The notes below the pieces were generated by a model, which did not search any database, was not told the DNA's origin, and worked only from the letters and a program-made list of their open reading frames with translations. A program made the position numbers and the translations under genes. From Monodelphis domestica (lineage: Eukaryota; Chordata; Mammalia; Didelphimorphia; Didelphidae), in NCBI RefSeq assembly GCF_027887165.1, contig NC_077228.1, positions 104,579,660 to 104,643,659 on the forward strand: DNA of 64,000 nt. Reading direction: 5' to 3'. Positions 1 to 12,385 of this stretch are shown here, piece after piece. Each line of letters opens with the position of its first letter. Position 1 is the first letter of the stretch.

Positions 1-353
1 AATGACCGAGGGGAGTTGGGGGGACTGGCTGGGCTGGTTCAGGGATCACCGAGAGGCCTCCTAGAACACAGCGGCTGGGCCCCAGAAGAGGGCACAGCTT
101 GTGGGAGAAGGGCAGAAGCAATTGCAAAGCCAGGGAGGAGACAGGCTTTTTAGAGGTGACTGGAGGACATGAATGTCTGCAAAGAAGACAGAAAGTTAGA
201 GAGCCACAAGGCTGGGGAGGGAGCAGGCAGGCCAGAGTGCACAAGGCCTAGCATACTGGAAAACCTGTTTACTATCTGGCTCCCAGGAATGTGCAATCAC
301 AGTCCCCTCCTTAATTCTCCCCTCTCTCTACCCCTAGCCCCAAATCTACATAC
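1..353. other. ARL8A intron 6 sequence at the window edge
   Basis: No coding match to the last ARL8A exon was found on either strand. The stretch is purine-rich unique sequence and should be part of the intron before the terminal exon. Confidence 0.6.
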
Positions 354-424
354 CGATGTTATCCTTTTCTTTGCAGGAGATAGAATAGCAGCAGATCTCT
401 CGGTCCTGGATAGCGGACAAATTC
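354..424 (-). CDS. ARL8A: ARL8A coding exon 6
   Basis: Completes Met147 and encodes residues 148-170 ([20 protein letters not shown]...), then one base of codon 171 before the donor gtatgt. The acceptor's pyrimidine tract is a pure run of 12 C on the minus strand (427-438). Confidence 0.95.
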
Positions 425-3400
425 CTGGGGGGGGGGGGAATCAAGAAAAGGCTTTTCTCAGAATGGGGGTGGTGGAAGTCCACCCATTGTGGCTAGGGGC
501 TGGAAGGATAAGGGCTGGGCAGGAGGACAACACTAGTCTAGGCAATGGAGAGACCTTTAGAAAGCCAGCATTGGGTGCCACCCTGTGGCAGAGACTGGGA
601 ACAGGTCTCTACTCCTCAAGGCATCAGACATCAGAGCAGAAAATAATGCCTAGAGGCTGGTTTCCTGGGGGGGGGGGGGGGGGGTTGGAGGGGGGGACAG
701 GCATTTTTGGATGGGGAACTAGGAAGAGAAAGAAAGTGGGGAATTCCAGAAAAAGTATATGCCTGGGGGTCAGCAGGGCTGGGTTCTAGACTTCCAGCTC
801 TGTCTAACTGGCTGTGTGACCTCCGGTCATTCAACTGACCCTCCTATAACTCAACTTCCTCATCTATAAACTGGACTAAATGAACTCCAAAAGTTCTTTC
901 AATGTGCCTTTTAAATAAACTTCACAAATTAAGTGTTGGGTTTTTTCTTAGAGAAATATTTGTGGATTTTAAGGGAGAAATTTTTTACATCTGAAATGAT
1001 ACTGAAGTTCCAAAATATTGTGCACTTTAAATCTAGAAATCCTCCTTTTCCATCAACATGAAGGTATGTAGAGCTTAAGAATAAATGATAAAAAACTAAA
1101 CAGAAAACAGAAGAGCTGGGGATGAGGGAGGGGAAACATTTTCCCACTGACCAGCTGGAACTGGCCTGAACCTGGGTCTCTCTCCATTGGTTTTCTCATC
1201 TGTCAAATGAGGAGGGTTAGCTCTAACAAGATGCCCTAGATCAGCAGTGGCAAACCTTTTAGGGCCCAAGTGCCCAAACTGCAGCCCTCACGCTGCCTGT
1301 GAGCCACCCCTTTACCCCAGACAGGAGAGGGAGGAAGCACTCCCATTGGGCTGCTGGGCAGAGGGGTGGGTGATGGGAGAAGCTGCCTCTGGCACCAGTG
1401 CCATAGATCAAACCACACTCACATTTTTTCAATCAGCTCCTTCTCATCCAGAGCACCAGGGAGGTCTCGCTTGTTTCCCAGGACTAGGACCTATTGGGGA
1501 AAAAAAAGGAGAGAAAGGGATTTGGGATTCTGGGTTACCACCCACCAAGGTGAAAGAACATTGGAGACCCCACAGCAAGGAGGCTTCCAAAGAGACAGCC
1601 TTTGCCTTACCCTTCCCTTAACATCCAGACCCCAGACTCTCCTCCCAAGCTCAGTCTCTCCCTCTCCCCCTGGCCTCCTCTCTCTTCCTTTCCTAACCTT
1701 TCTTGCTTCCCGTCTCCCTCCACTAGTCTCCCCCATTCTTCCTTTCCTAGTCTTTTTTCCTTTCTTCCACCTCCTGCTTTCCTCCAACAGTCTTGGCTTA
1801 CTGACCGGGATTCCCTGCAGCTGAGGCTTGTCCAGTAGATTGTGTAGTTCATTTTTGGAAGCCTCAATCTTTTCCTGGTCAGCAGCATCCACCATGTACC
1901 TGTGCATATGGGAGGGAAATGGTGACACCACCATGTATAGGCTGAAACACCAAGAGGCTGTAGAGTAAAAAAGGCAGCAGGATCCTACATCAAGGGAGCC
2001 AAAAAGCCATTGGGCCTCTGGAGTCCAGCAACCTCCTTCCCTACCAATTGCTGATGTCGGGGAAGGAGCTCTGGTCATTGACACTGGGGCAAGGTTGGGT
2101 AGGGCAGAGCAGAGGTGAGGGGGCCCTGGGGCCTACTCATATGCCACCCACAGCCCCGAGGACATTCAGCATGTGGCCAGGTCCCACCTAACATTCCTGG
2201 GCCCTGTTTTCCCTGGTCTGAGGGATGCCAGCAGGCCCTGGTGAGGGATTGGGCCAAGAACCTGGCTCAGGTGAGGGGCCTAATGAGGGCAAGGTGCAGC
2301 AGGGAGCCAGGGCAGACACTGGGCCCTGCCACTCACACGATGGCGCTCACTCCACGGCAGTATCGCTCCCACATGCTACGGAAACGGGGCTGGCCTCCGA
2401 TGTCCCAGAGCTGGGATGGGGGGGAGAAGGGACAGAAGGGCTCCAGGTCAGGAAGCACTCACCCCAGCACCCCCAGCCCTGCTGGATCCACGTTTCTCTC
2501 CCCATCTCACTAACACTGGCACCTCTGAAGCATCTCTGATTTCTTCCCACAGGCCCTCGTAGCTCTCTAATGGATTTCGTGAGTAATAATTCTGAGACTA
2601 ACAGCTCAATCAAAGAGCGCTTACGATGTGCAAAGCGCTGGGGTTAGCACTGGGTGGAGACAATCCCTGCTCTCAAGGAGCTCTGATGGGAGAGACAATG
2701 CACAGTGGAAGTTGGTCTGATATCTTCACTAGATGACACATAGTTCCATCAGGTCAGGGGTCAGATATGAACTCAACTTGGGAACCTCCTCAGTGTTGAG
2801 ATCTGTGTTCTGTACAAAGTGGGCACAAATTCTCCCCCATCCTCTGATGCCCCTCACTGCTGGGTACCCTTTACCCTGAAGAGCTAGAAGGGAACGGGGG
2901 CCATTTCTCCTCTGGCCTCATCTTCAGGCCCTGCTCGCCACCCTCAGGCTGGGCCTTCTTCCCCTCTCACCTTGATAGTCACATTTCCTTTGGTGATTTT
3001 GCGCATGTTGAACCCTACCGTCGGGATCATGTCTTCATTGAACTGTCCTGACTGGAAGAAGAATCAGAATTAGAGGTATAGCCCTTCAACACAGTACAAA
3101 GAACACAGGACCTTTACATGTCTGAAAAAATCATCAAGATGGGGGCAGCTGGGTGGCTCAGTGGATAGAGCATCAGTCTTGGAGATAAAGAGGTTCTGGG
3201 TTCAAATCTGGTCCTAGACACTTCCTAGCTGTGTGACCCTGGGCAAGATTCTAAGAGAGAAAGGAATAGTTAAAAAAAAAATCAGGAGGATGGATGTCTA
3301 GATTTCTAAAAGTGCATGAAGGCATGCCCAGATGTTATCTTGGTTGTCCTCTGCTTGGAAACTGGGCTGTGCCTAAATCAATCCAGGTGCTTGGCCCATA

Positions 3401-6400
3401 TTTAAACCTCTCTAAGGAGAAAGAGAACACAACTTTCATCAGGCAAAGATCTCGATGTTTCTCACCTTGGATTGTCAAAACTTCTTTCCAAAATTCTAAT
3501 AATCCCCATTTGTAGAGTGCTTCAAGGTTTATTTCTGTGATTAATTATGATAATTGCTTTTCTAATGTTTTTCCCCCACCCCTTGGTCACAGCAAATACT
3601 TTATTGGATATATTGCTGGAGGTTTTTTGGCTAAGATTTTATTTTAAATCTTTACTGCCATATTAATTAGTAAAGTTTATCCAAAGTCTTCTTTCTCTGT
3701 GGTATCCTTCCTTAGTTGCACTTTTAAGGTTTGCAAAGCACTTTCCTCATAATAACCCTATGGAATCAGGCATAATTCCTACTTTACAAATAAGGAAATA
3801 GACAAAATAGTTACAAACTTGCCTGTGGTCTCATAGCTAGTGAATACTTTAATTTCTTGAGCCTAAAGATTCAAGTCTATCTTTTTTTTTTCTTAAACCT
3901 TTACCTTCTGCCTTAGTAACAACTCTAAGACAAAAGGGCAAGGGCTAGGCAAATGGGGTTATGTGACTTGTCCAGGGTCACACAGCTAGGACATGTCTGA
4001 AGCCATATCTCAACACAGGTCCTCCTGACTCCCAGTCTGACACTCTATCTACTGTAACACTTAGTTGCTTCAAGTCCATTTGTCTACTATGATATACTAT
4101 CTCTTAACCTGTAATTCATACAATGAAATAGAAACCCTTCTTTTAATTTAGTACTTTGTGGGGATGGAGTGCAGTTACTTCTTCTGAGCATTAGCAAAAT
4201 GGGTAGAATTTTAGACAAACCATTCAAGTTATACCTCAGCCTATTCCTTTCTAAGGAAAAAGTCAGTTTATTTTGGCTTATATGCACATAGTGTAGGCTA
4301 TTCATTTTGTGGATAATCCAAGGTAGATGTTTTGTTTCAGGTTGGCTTCTCCCCATTCTCCTAGAATGTGTGGATTGTATTATTCCACCATCAGGGGTAT
4401 AATACAGACTAATTTTCTTATCAACCTGAACCAACGAACACCAGAAAAGTAATTGTGCCACCCTCAAATCATACCATGTCCCAAAAGCAAATTAATTTTC
4501 CCCTTTCTATTACTTTATGGCTAGTTTTTATTTTTCTATTGCCTTCATTTCCCAATCTTTCTCTGACTTTTGCCAGAGCTAACATGTTGACCCATATTAT
4601 GATTCACTTCCCTTAATCTGGATAACTGGGAGTTTGCCCCAATTCTGCTTTTCATCTATTTGTAAACTGCTTCCTCATTTCCATTTCTTCTTTCTGGATT
4701 ATCTCCAAGACCTGTGATAAGCAGTGTCCTGGAGTGGAAAGCATCCTGGGTTTGGAGAGGTTCACTGGGATTGAATCTTAGTTCTACTTATTACCTCTAT
4801 GACCGAGGCAAGTCTCTGCCCTGCTCTGAGTTGGCCTCATCTAGAAAATGAGGCCACTGGACTAGAAGACTTCTGAATCTCATTCTCTGATGCGATAAGC
4901 TGTATGATGTTGGGAAAATTAGCTCCTTTTTTTGAACCTCAGTCTCCTTTTATGCCAAATGAAGGGATTGCTGTAGATGGTCTCTATATCTCTTTCCCCT
5001 CTATATCTGTGTTTCTCTGGTTCCAAGATGTGGTTATAAGGTCTCAAAAAAGGCAGGACTAAACTAAGTTGAAAAGATTTGGGGGCAGCTTGGTGGCTCA
5101 GTGGATAGAGCACTGGGCCTGGAATTGGGAGGACCTGGGTGCAAATATGACCTCAGATATTTCCAGCTATGTGACCTGGACAAGTGATTTAATCCCCATA
5201 GCTTAGCCTCTGTCTTTTGGTCTTAGTGTTGTTACTAAGAGAGAAAGTAAGAGTTAAAAAAAATTTTAAGTATAATACCCACAAGGCATATACCCATTTC
5301 TCTCTAGGGATAGCACCTTTAGGAGGTTAGGTTTAGTACAACTTTAAGGGCAACAGTTCCTTTGTGACTTGGGCATCATTAAATGGTGTTGAGGTCTTTA
5401 AGCAGAAACTGAATGACCATTTGTTGGGTATTACTGTGGGGATTTCTCTTGCATATATGTTGGACCAGGCAGAGAAGACAAGAACTGGAATGGCAAGGGG
5501 CACAGGATCCTCCCCATTTCTGAATTTCAAAGGCTCATAATAGATATGGGCTGGAAGAGGCCTTAAAGATTATCTGGTTCAGACTTATAATTTTAATGGA
5601 GAAATGAAGGCTCTGAAAAGTGTCCACGTGTCCAGTGTCACATAAAAGTAGCAGCTGACAGAGTATGACCTGAACCCAGGTTTTTGACATCAGACTCAGG
5701 GCACTTCCCAGTATATCACAACAACTTCAAAGCAGCCTGTCTCATTCTATCCCTCTTTTCCACCAGTATGTGACCCAAGTGTGAGGAAATTCTTCCTTAA
5801 CTCTTGGTGGGAACTGTATGTGGGTATGTTCCTATTTTCCCACTCCACTTCTGAATGCATATAAAACTGCCCGTTGGGGCTGGAGTGGTTGGTCAGATAG
5901 GACATGATGGTGGCAGGAACTTAATAATGTGACTTTACTTCTGAGAAAAGATGGGGCAATAGCTTTTTTGTGGGTGCAGGCAAAGATATGAGCAGGACTC
6001 TCCCAGGCCCATTATCTCTTCCTCCTTTTTACAAAGTAAGCCTAGTAGGGCATATCACACTGACAAGGTCAGAGATATAGAGCTAGAAGGGTCTCTAAGA
6101 TCCAGTCCAACCTCTCCAAGAGGAAAATGAGAAAAAAATAAAGAAGAAGCATTTAAATGGTGCTCGAGCACTTTACAAATATTATCTCATTTGATCTTCC
6201 TGACAATGTTGGGAAGTAGATACCATTATGTTTCCTATTTTATAGGTAAGGAGACTGAGGCAGAAAGTTAATTCCCCAGGGTCACACAGCAAGGAAACTC
6301 TGAGGCCACATTTGAATTCAGAACATCCTACCTCCAAACCCATACTGTTTGCTGCCCAACTAAGACACAGGGATGCTGAATGACTTCCCAAGGTCACCCA

Positions 6401-9400
6401 CAATATAGTGGAGCAGAGATTCAAATCCAGGGACAATTGGAGACTTCAATCCTCCCCATGTTGTACTCCCTAAGGAGGGTTATCCCCTAATCCTCAATTA
6501 GGGGTATCCTAGGATCATAACAATTTACTTTCAAATGTGTGAGGCAGGGGACAGTAGATTGAGAGTCAGACCTAAAGATGGGAGGTCCTGGGTTCAAATG
6601 TAGCTTCAGATACTTCTTAGCTGTGTGACCCTGGGCAAGTCACTTAACCCCCATTGCCTAGCCCTTACCACTCTTCTGCCTTGGAACTAATACCCAGTAT
6701 CAATTCCAAGACGGAAGGTAAGGGCTTAAAAAAAAAATGTGAGGCACTTTGCTCACAAGGATCCTGTAAGGTAGATTACTATAGTTATTACTATGCCCAT
6801 TTTACAGAGGAAGGACCCAAGGCTGAGCAAAATGAAAGGACTCAATTAAAGTTACAAAATATCAGGCCTAGTGTTCAGTTCTTTTCATACTCTAAATCCA
6901 GTGGTCTTGCCACCATGCTATATTATACTGCTTCCCAAAACAAGAGGCCTGGCTATGAGCAGTATGTGTTTATTTTATCTTATTTCTTTCAAATCCAAGA
7001 ACAGTCCTTTTTATAAAACCCAGCCTGTTCCCCCGGTAAGCCAAAAGATAGGGCTTCCAGGCTGGACAACACAAAGACTATTTGTATAGAAAAGGAAATA
7101 AAAAGGTTAAATCCCTCAATGACAGGGGAAGGGGTGGGGGGTGGGGATGCTTCAAAGGAGAGGATTAATGCTAAAGCAGAAGAGGAAGGAAAACTCCCAG
7201 TGGGTTTCAGTATGGCCATTTTCCTTTCCTGTCAGGGGTCTAGCTCTCCCCCACTCTCTAAGTCCCTTGGGTCATGTTAAAGCTAAACTGGGGCTCTTGC
7301 TTCCTTATGAAAGGGCATCTGTACCACTGGGATGGCTGGCCAAGGTATCTAGAAAGGCAAGTCAAAGATGAAATGACAGAGGAAACAAAGGTTCCATCTC
7401 CAGAGCATATTGATCATGCCAACTGCCCAACAAATCAGGATCAGGCCCCTTCCTCAGTTTAGGGCTGGATGTCCAAAACAAGGGGAGTCAGACTAAAAAT
7501 AATTAATTAAAGAAGGCCAATTAATCAAAAGGAAACAGTACATTAGGTAATCTGATTTCTAATTGGATGAAAGATTAAGGACTTTCCAAGTTGGGAGGGG
7601 GAAGAGAGAAAGGGTATATAATTCCCTGAAATCAGCAAAAGTGGCATCCTGCTCCCCATGTGCCAGGCAACCATCAAAGGAACAGGGAAACAGTCTCTGA
7701 CTGAGCAGTGGGGGCCAGTTTTCACATAAGACATATAGGCTGCTTGAGACAGACCCTTATGAGAACAGTCCTTCCATCCATCTGTGGATCTAACTATTTC
7801 TGGTCATCAAGACCTACATCCTTGGGTAAGGGTCTCTAAACAGCAGGGACAGGGGGGCCAGTGTCCCAGCCACGCAGGACTAGGTTCAAACAATGCAATA
7901 TGGTTTTCTCCCAATTCCCAAAATTGAATCAAGTTTTCTTACCAAAGAGAAGTGGGGCTAGCTCTAGAATTGAGTCACAAGATGGAGTCCGTGTGGTTCA
8001 TTCAACTGCCTCAATTCCCACTAGAACTGGCAGCCCTAATCCCCTCAGTTTCCTCTGTTTGCTTGGATGAGTTTTAAAGGCTCCTTGTAAGGGGATCATA
8101 ATGACAGAGTTGGAAGGGGCCTCAGAGGTCATCAGATCCAAGGTGGTACTTTGACCAAGGTCACTCTGGCAATCAGTGGCAAAGCCAGGATGCAAGCTCG
8201 GGTCCTGTGGTCAAGTTCAGCCCTGTTGGCCGACTCTAACCTTGGAGGCCCAGACCAGGTACCATCCTCTGAGGTAGAAAAACTCCCAGATGAAGACTAA
8301 AAAAAATGGAGACCCTAGGCCCACAAATTGCAACTGTAGTGTAATTCCCTTATTTTACAGATAAAGTAACTGAAGAATGGAAAAGGGGGAGAAAAGGGGA
8401 CTTGCCTGAGATCACAGGGTGAGTAAAAAGAACCCTGGAACCAAAATCTAATCAAGAAGCAGGAAGGCCTAGAGTGGAGGCCAAAGCTCAGACCTTCCCT
8501 CAGTAAGGCAGGATTCCTAGGTGTGGGACCCCAGGCAAGTTGCTTAAACTCTCTGGGCCTCAGTTTCCTCATTCTGTAAAACAGTGCCTCCCTCAATGAG
8601 TGGTTATGACTGATGGACTGTGTGAAGGCTCTTTGAACCTTAGAGTGCTCCATAAATACTGCTGGCTGTTCTTGATCCCATCTTAACCATGACTGAATCC
8701 ATAAGGACTGGCCAAAGGGAAACAAGACAAGTAACAGCAGCTGAGCTTTAAGGGGTTTTACAAAGGACTTTCCTCACACCCCTATAAACTAAGAGAAAGT
8801 TCCTACTGTGATGATGCTGAGAACCCTAAGTCTTCCATCACTTGCGCAATGTCCCTGGCCAAGTTGCTTCCCTCTCTGGGTTTCAGTTTCTCATCTTTTA
8901 ATGGGAGGGGTTGAGCTCCATGATCAATAAGGCACCTCCTAACATTATGGGGGAGTTTTAGTTCCTTCTCTGTGAAACAGTAAGAGTTCCTATCTCTTAG
9001 GAGTAGAGGAGATAATCCCCACAAGAAAAAGGAAACATTTTGTGGCTCAATCTCAGTTTACAAATAATATATGCATAAAGTGAACAAGAATTGAACAGAA
9101 AATGGATATGGAGGAAAGTGGAAATTCTGGGAGAACTGGAAGGGAACAAGTACCCCTAGTTTCACCCCTTCCTGTTCAGTTAATAAAGTCAGGAGCTAAG
9201 CTATGAGGCAAGTATGTGATATAGTGGATGATAGAGCACTGAGGTGGAAGGCAGGAAGCCCCAAGTTCAAATCTAGCCTCATATATTTCCAAAGCTGTAT
9301 GACCTTTGATAAGTCACTTAAACCTCTGCTCCTTCAGTTTCGTCTACATTAAAATGGGGATCATTTTAGCTACTTCCTGGGGTTGTTGATCAAATGAAGT

Positions 9401-11920
9401 AATATTTGTAAAAGCACTCAATATAATGCCTTACACACAGTAGATGCTTAATAAATGCTTACTGCTATCCCCTACAACTCTGACTCAGTTTCTTGCTGGT
9501 CTCACCAATCCTCATTTTGCTACTCTGAATGGGAGTAGAGGCCAAAAACTTCAGTCTCATCAGCTGTAGGTTTCTTTGGTTTTAACCTTATTTTTGAACA
9601 GCACCCTCTACCCACATTCAAGTTCTAGAAGCCCTCTGGCATTTAGATAGTAGGTGGAAGTAACTCAAGAGAGAAATGGAGGTTTCTTGGAGTCATTGAG
9701 CAAGGGAAGAGTTGTGGGGGCCAGAGTACAAGGCTATTGATGTTTTTGTGGACTTCCCTTTAAAGATGGTCAAGTTCACTTGCCTTCCCTTCTGGGGTCT
9801 GCCTGTTAGGTTGGCAAATTTGAACTGAATCAAAAAGAGAGCAGCCCAGAAGATAAGCACCTCATGGGCCTCTTAGAGGCATCTTTAATATAGATGCTAG
9901 GCTGGGATTCAGAATTCTTGTACATCCCCCAATACTGAATATGGTGCCAGCCCTGGACAGAGGAGGACCTTCTAACAGATTCTTTTCCAGGGTCACAAAT
10001 ATGGGTCACAGTGATAGCATGGCAGATTATATAAGTGTGTTGTCAGCTATAATAATTAGAGTTATGGAGATTGTTGCTCAAAGGGGAGGTGGGTGTGGGA
10101 ATGCCCACTAGGGCAATGGATGGATTTCTTTATTGGCTAATTCCTTTCCAGGAACATGGCCTCATTTATACTCCATCAGGAGCCCTACACAAGGGATTGT
10201 GGGTAATACAAGGCTGTCTGTCCCCCTTGTCCCACACTGTTCCCTAGGCTAAGAGCAGAACAGCCCCAACATCTCTTAAGCTCACACTTGAGGAATTTCT
10301 CTCAGGTCCCAGGGTCTCAGCCCTCTATCCATTCTACCAACCCAGCCAGAACTACAGAATTCAGACAATAAGACTTTGGGAATTGGAAAGGACCTTGAAG
10401 ATCATTTTGTCCAAACTTCTCATTTTTTCCCTCAAGTCCTTCATTTCAGAGATAAGGGACAGAGGCCCACAGACTTGCCCAAGGTCACCCAGCTAACAGG
10501 CACAATAAAACCTGGTTCTATTTCTCTAACTTCTAATGCAATTCTCTTTGTATCACACAATTTTGTCATCTAGCTTTCATTTCAAGGAATTTGCCAACAA
10601 TTTATTATTGTTAAAAAAAAAACACCTCAGCCTACCCTAGATTTGTTCCCCCAGGTACACATCTCTTGCAAGCAAAAACCCAACACTAATCCAAATTCAC
10701 CAGCAATCTCAAACCACTTGGCCCACTCATGGTAGGAATGGGCCTCTCTGGTTACCACCCTGCTTTGTGTCCCCAAGAAAGCAGCAACTCCCTCTCGAAT
10801 CTGACTTCCCCAAAGTCAGGGGTTTTGAAATCCCTTCAGGAGAGAACTTGGGGCTCCTGTTTCCCTCCGGACCAAGCCAAAGGTCCTCAATGACCTCCAA
10901 TTCTGACTACGAGGACCTTGGCTGTAGATGTGGGGATCTGTGGGGTCTCTGAGTGCCAAGACCTGGATGTGCTGTCAGGCCCAAGGATCTCCAAGTCAAT
11001 GGGCCCCAAGGCTGGGTGGGGAAGGGGAAGAGGTTATTTCTAGAGCATCTGGGAACGGAAGGGTAAACTCATGTGACTCTCTGGAGGCCTGCCCGGCTCT
11101 TCTCTCCATTCTCCGCCCACCCCAGGCCTGATGTGATGACATCTGTCTCGAGGATGCAGGATAAAAGATCCTGAAATGCTGACACTTCTTCCAAGCCCAG
11201 CTGCCATTTACCAGCTGGGGGAACTCGGCTGGCAGAGCAGGGGAAATCACCTAGAATTCCAGGGAGATTCTCTCACCTGCCCACGGAATTAACACTCCAG
11301 CAGCCCCTGGGCAGCCCGGGCCTCGGGCATGAGACCGAGTCCCGCAGAAGGGGGGGGGGGTTGCTCTGCCCCCACACACTGCCCCGCACCCCACCCTCCG
11401 CTAAGGGATGCAGGCCGAGCAGGCCGCAGCCATGACTGCAGCCTCCGCTCACACACCCAGCGACTGCTCTGCCCCTTTGGAGAGAGGGGTCAGCTCCTCG
11501 TGGTCCCCCGCTTTGCCGGCGCTGCGACACTCCCAGAACCCCAGCTCTCCACCCGGCCGCCCCTCCCTCAAAGCGTCCCACAGGGCCTAAGGAAGTGGCC
11601 GCTTGGCTCCAGCTCCCCGCGGGGGGCCCACGAGGGTGACACCTCCCCTCCCCCCTTGCTGTCTTTCCTCTTCCGGCTGGGAGGGGCTGTCTCTAGGTGC
11701 CTCGACCCCCACCCTGCAGGGGAGAGGCCCCGGGTGGCTTTCGCCGCGTCATGCCGCCCCTTCTCCCCCGCCAGGGCCGGAGGCCCTGGCAGCGTACCGC
11801 GATCACGTTGACGAAGGTGGTCTTGCCCGAGTACTGCAGCCCTACGAGCGTGAGCTCCATCTCCTCCTTCCAGAATAGGGCCTTGAACCAGTCCAGCAGC
11901 TTGTTGAACAAAGCGATCAT
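354..11920 (-). CDS. ARL8A: ARL8A, Arf-like small GTPase (6 of 7 coding exons; last exon outside window)
   Basis: ARL8A is an Arf-like GTPase of lysosomes. From established knowledge, it is recruited by BORC and couples lysosomes to kinesin for outward movement. The joined exons 11798-11920, 2971-3051, 2337-2410, 1806-1899, 1423-1490 and 354-424 give 170 residues in one frame with GT/AG sites throughout. The N-terminal amphipathic helix begins [12 protein letters not shown] and has no Gly2 for myristoylation, as expected for ARL8. The P-loop GLQYSGKT is at 27-34, WDIGGQ with Gln75 in exon 3, NKRD at 130-133, and the SCK motif in exon 6. ARL8A rather than ARL8B is chosen from MIALFNK and from [17 protein letters not shown], where ARL8B differs. 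The start has an ideal context, gccaccATG. The final 16 or so residues (human DITLQWLIQ...) would lie left of position 1; none of the first 350 bases encodes them. Confidence 0.97.
667..684 (+). repeat. poly(G) homopolymer, 18 G
   Basis: An uninterrupted run of 18 G lies in ARL8A intron 5. A second run of 12 G at 427-438 forms the exon 6 acceptor tract on the other strand. Such runs are often length-variable and prone to assembly error. Confidence 0.9.
1244..1403 (+). mobile_element. Truncated hAT-like non-autonomous element in ARL8A intron 5
   Basis: The segment starts 'cagcagtggcaaacctttta' and ends 'ggcaccagtgccatag'. It resembles the element at 26548-26785, which has the related start 'agtgttggcgaacc' and end 'gtgccatggcttcgcca'. 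The shared ends suggest a short inverted-repeat DNA transposon. The family assignment is inference; target duplications are not clear. Confidence 0.5.
1423..1490 (-). CDS. ARL8A: ARL8A coding exon 5
   Basis: Encodes residues 125-146 ([19 protein letters not shown]...) and two bases of Met147. It contains the G4 motif NKRD. The donor gtgagtgt is about 20 bp from a truncated transposon-like repeat in intron 5. Confidence 0.97.
1806..1899 (-). CDS. ARL8A: ARL8A coding exon 4
   Basis: Completes codon 93 and encodes residues 94-124 ([20 protein letters not shown]...LQGIP). The acceptor is atatgcacag and the donor gtcagt, phase 0. Confidence 0.97.
2337..2410 (-). CDS. ARL8A: ARL8A coding exon 3
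   Basis: Encodes residues 69-92 ([20 protein letters not shown]...) with the G3 motif DIGGQ. The acceptor is cccatcccag. The donor gtgagt splits codon 93 after two bases, which places the boundary exactly. Confidence 0.97.
2971..3051 (-). CDS. ARL8A: ARL8A coding exon 2
   Basis: Encodes residues 42-68 ([18 protein letters not shown]...TIK), including the switch I PTVGFN. The acceptor reads cttcttccag and the donor gtgaga. It is separated from exon 1 by an 8.7-kb intron. Confidence 0.97.
3141..3281 (+). mobile_element. Marsupial CORE-SINE, internally deleted
   Basis: Has the typical head 'gggggcagctgggtggctca', the core 'gtgtgaccctgggcaag', then a jump to the 3' tail and an A-run. Lies in ARL8A intron 1. 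Confidence 0.85.
3725..4070 (-). mobile_element. MIR fragment followed by a CORE-SINE
   Basis: 3725-3860 reads as a reverse MIR ('aaggtttgcaaagcacttt'). 3881-4070 is a reverse CORE-SINE, from 'ttaaacctttaccttctgcc' through 'gtgacttgtccagggtcaca'. Confidence 0.75.
4725..4885 (+). mobile_element. MIR fragment
   Basis: A diverged match to the MIR core order: 'gggattgaatcttagttct', then 'gaccgaggcaagtctctg', then a 'tcatctagaaaatgag'-like end. Confidence 0.6.
5081..5270 (+). mobile_element. Marsupial CORE-SINE
   Basis: Full-length copy: head 'gggggcagcttggtggctca', core with 'atgtgacctggacaagtga', tail 'gagagaaagtaagagtta' and A-run. Confidence 0.85.
5340..5500 (+). mobile_element. CR1-like LINE 3' fragment
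   Basis: Resembles the mammalian CR1/L3 3' region, with 'gaggtctttaagcagaaact' followed by 'gaatgaccatttgttgg' and 'tgttggacca'. Diverged; no coding capacity. Confidence 0.5.
5535..6935. mobile_element. MIR fragments flanking a CORE-SINE
   Basis: Reverse MIR-like pieces lie at 5535-5730, 6145-6330 and 6738-6935; the last two contain 'tattatctcatttgatc' or 'cccattttacagaggaag'. A forward CORE-SINE lies at 6545-6738 with the tail 'ggaaggtaagggctt'. The order is typical intronic repeat accumulation. Confidence 0.7.
6990..8080. other. Unique-looking intron stretch of ARL8A intron 1
   Basis: I see no convincing exon, repeat family or RNA gene here. Short open frames on both strands lack a recognisable protein and lack codon-level or splice support. 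Confidence 0.5.
9215..9465 (+). mobile_element. MIR/THER-like CORE-SINE, long copy
   Basis: Runs from 'gatagagcactgaggtgga' through the tail 'acacagtagatgcttaataa', the standard MIR/THER 3' end. Further diverged MIR pieces lie at about 8090-8240, 8515-8680 and 10365-10560. Confidence 0.75.
11798..11920 (-). CDS. ARL8A: ARL8A coding exon 1
   Basis: Encodes residues 1-41, the amphipathic helix and the P-loop GLQYSGKT, ending NVIA. The donor is gtacgc at 11792-11797, phase 0. The exon lies inside a CpG-rich promoter region. Confidence 0.97.
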
Positions 11921-12363
11921 GGTGGCGGCTCCGGCCGCGGGCCCCGCCCGCCCCTGCCCTACCGCGCTCCGCTCTGGGCCGCGCAGCCCGCCTGCTCGCC
12001 TACCCGCCCGGCCCGCGGGCCCGGCCCGCCACGGGGGAACGAGGCGGCTTGGTGCAGCCGCCGCTCCGGCCCGCCCGGCGCCGCCCGCCTGCTCTCCCGT
12101 CAGTCCGCGGGCTGCGGTCTGGCCGCTCCCCTTGTGTGTCTGACTGACTGTCCGACTGTCTATCTGTGCAGCGGGCCCCCGCCCGCCTGTCCGCCTGCCA
12201 CCTTCCCCAAGCGGCCCTGGAGCTGCCCGCTGCCCGCTTCCTGCACGCTTGCCCGTCCGCTAGCCAGGCCTCCGAGCCGCCGCCGCAGAACCAGCAGCAA
12301 CAGCAGCAGGAGCAGCTCCCGCCCGCCGATGGGTGTGGCCTCAGAGCCCTCCCTCTCCGGCAG

Positions 12364-12385
12364 CTGCTGCTGCTGCTGCTGCTGC

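Noticed and set aside
1-340. Terminal ARL8A exon inside the window
   Set aside because: No stretch on the minus strand encodes the conserved ITLQWLIQHSK ending; the exon must lie outside.
169-789. 206-residue plus-strand frame over ARL8A exon 6
   Set aside because: Antisense shadow of ARL8A crossing an intron and two poly(G) runs; composition is not protein-like.
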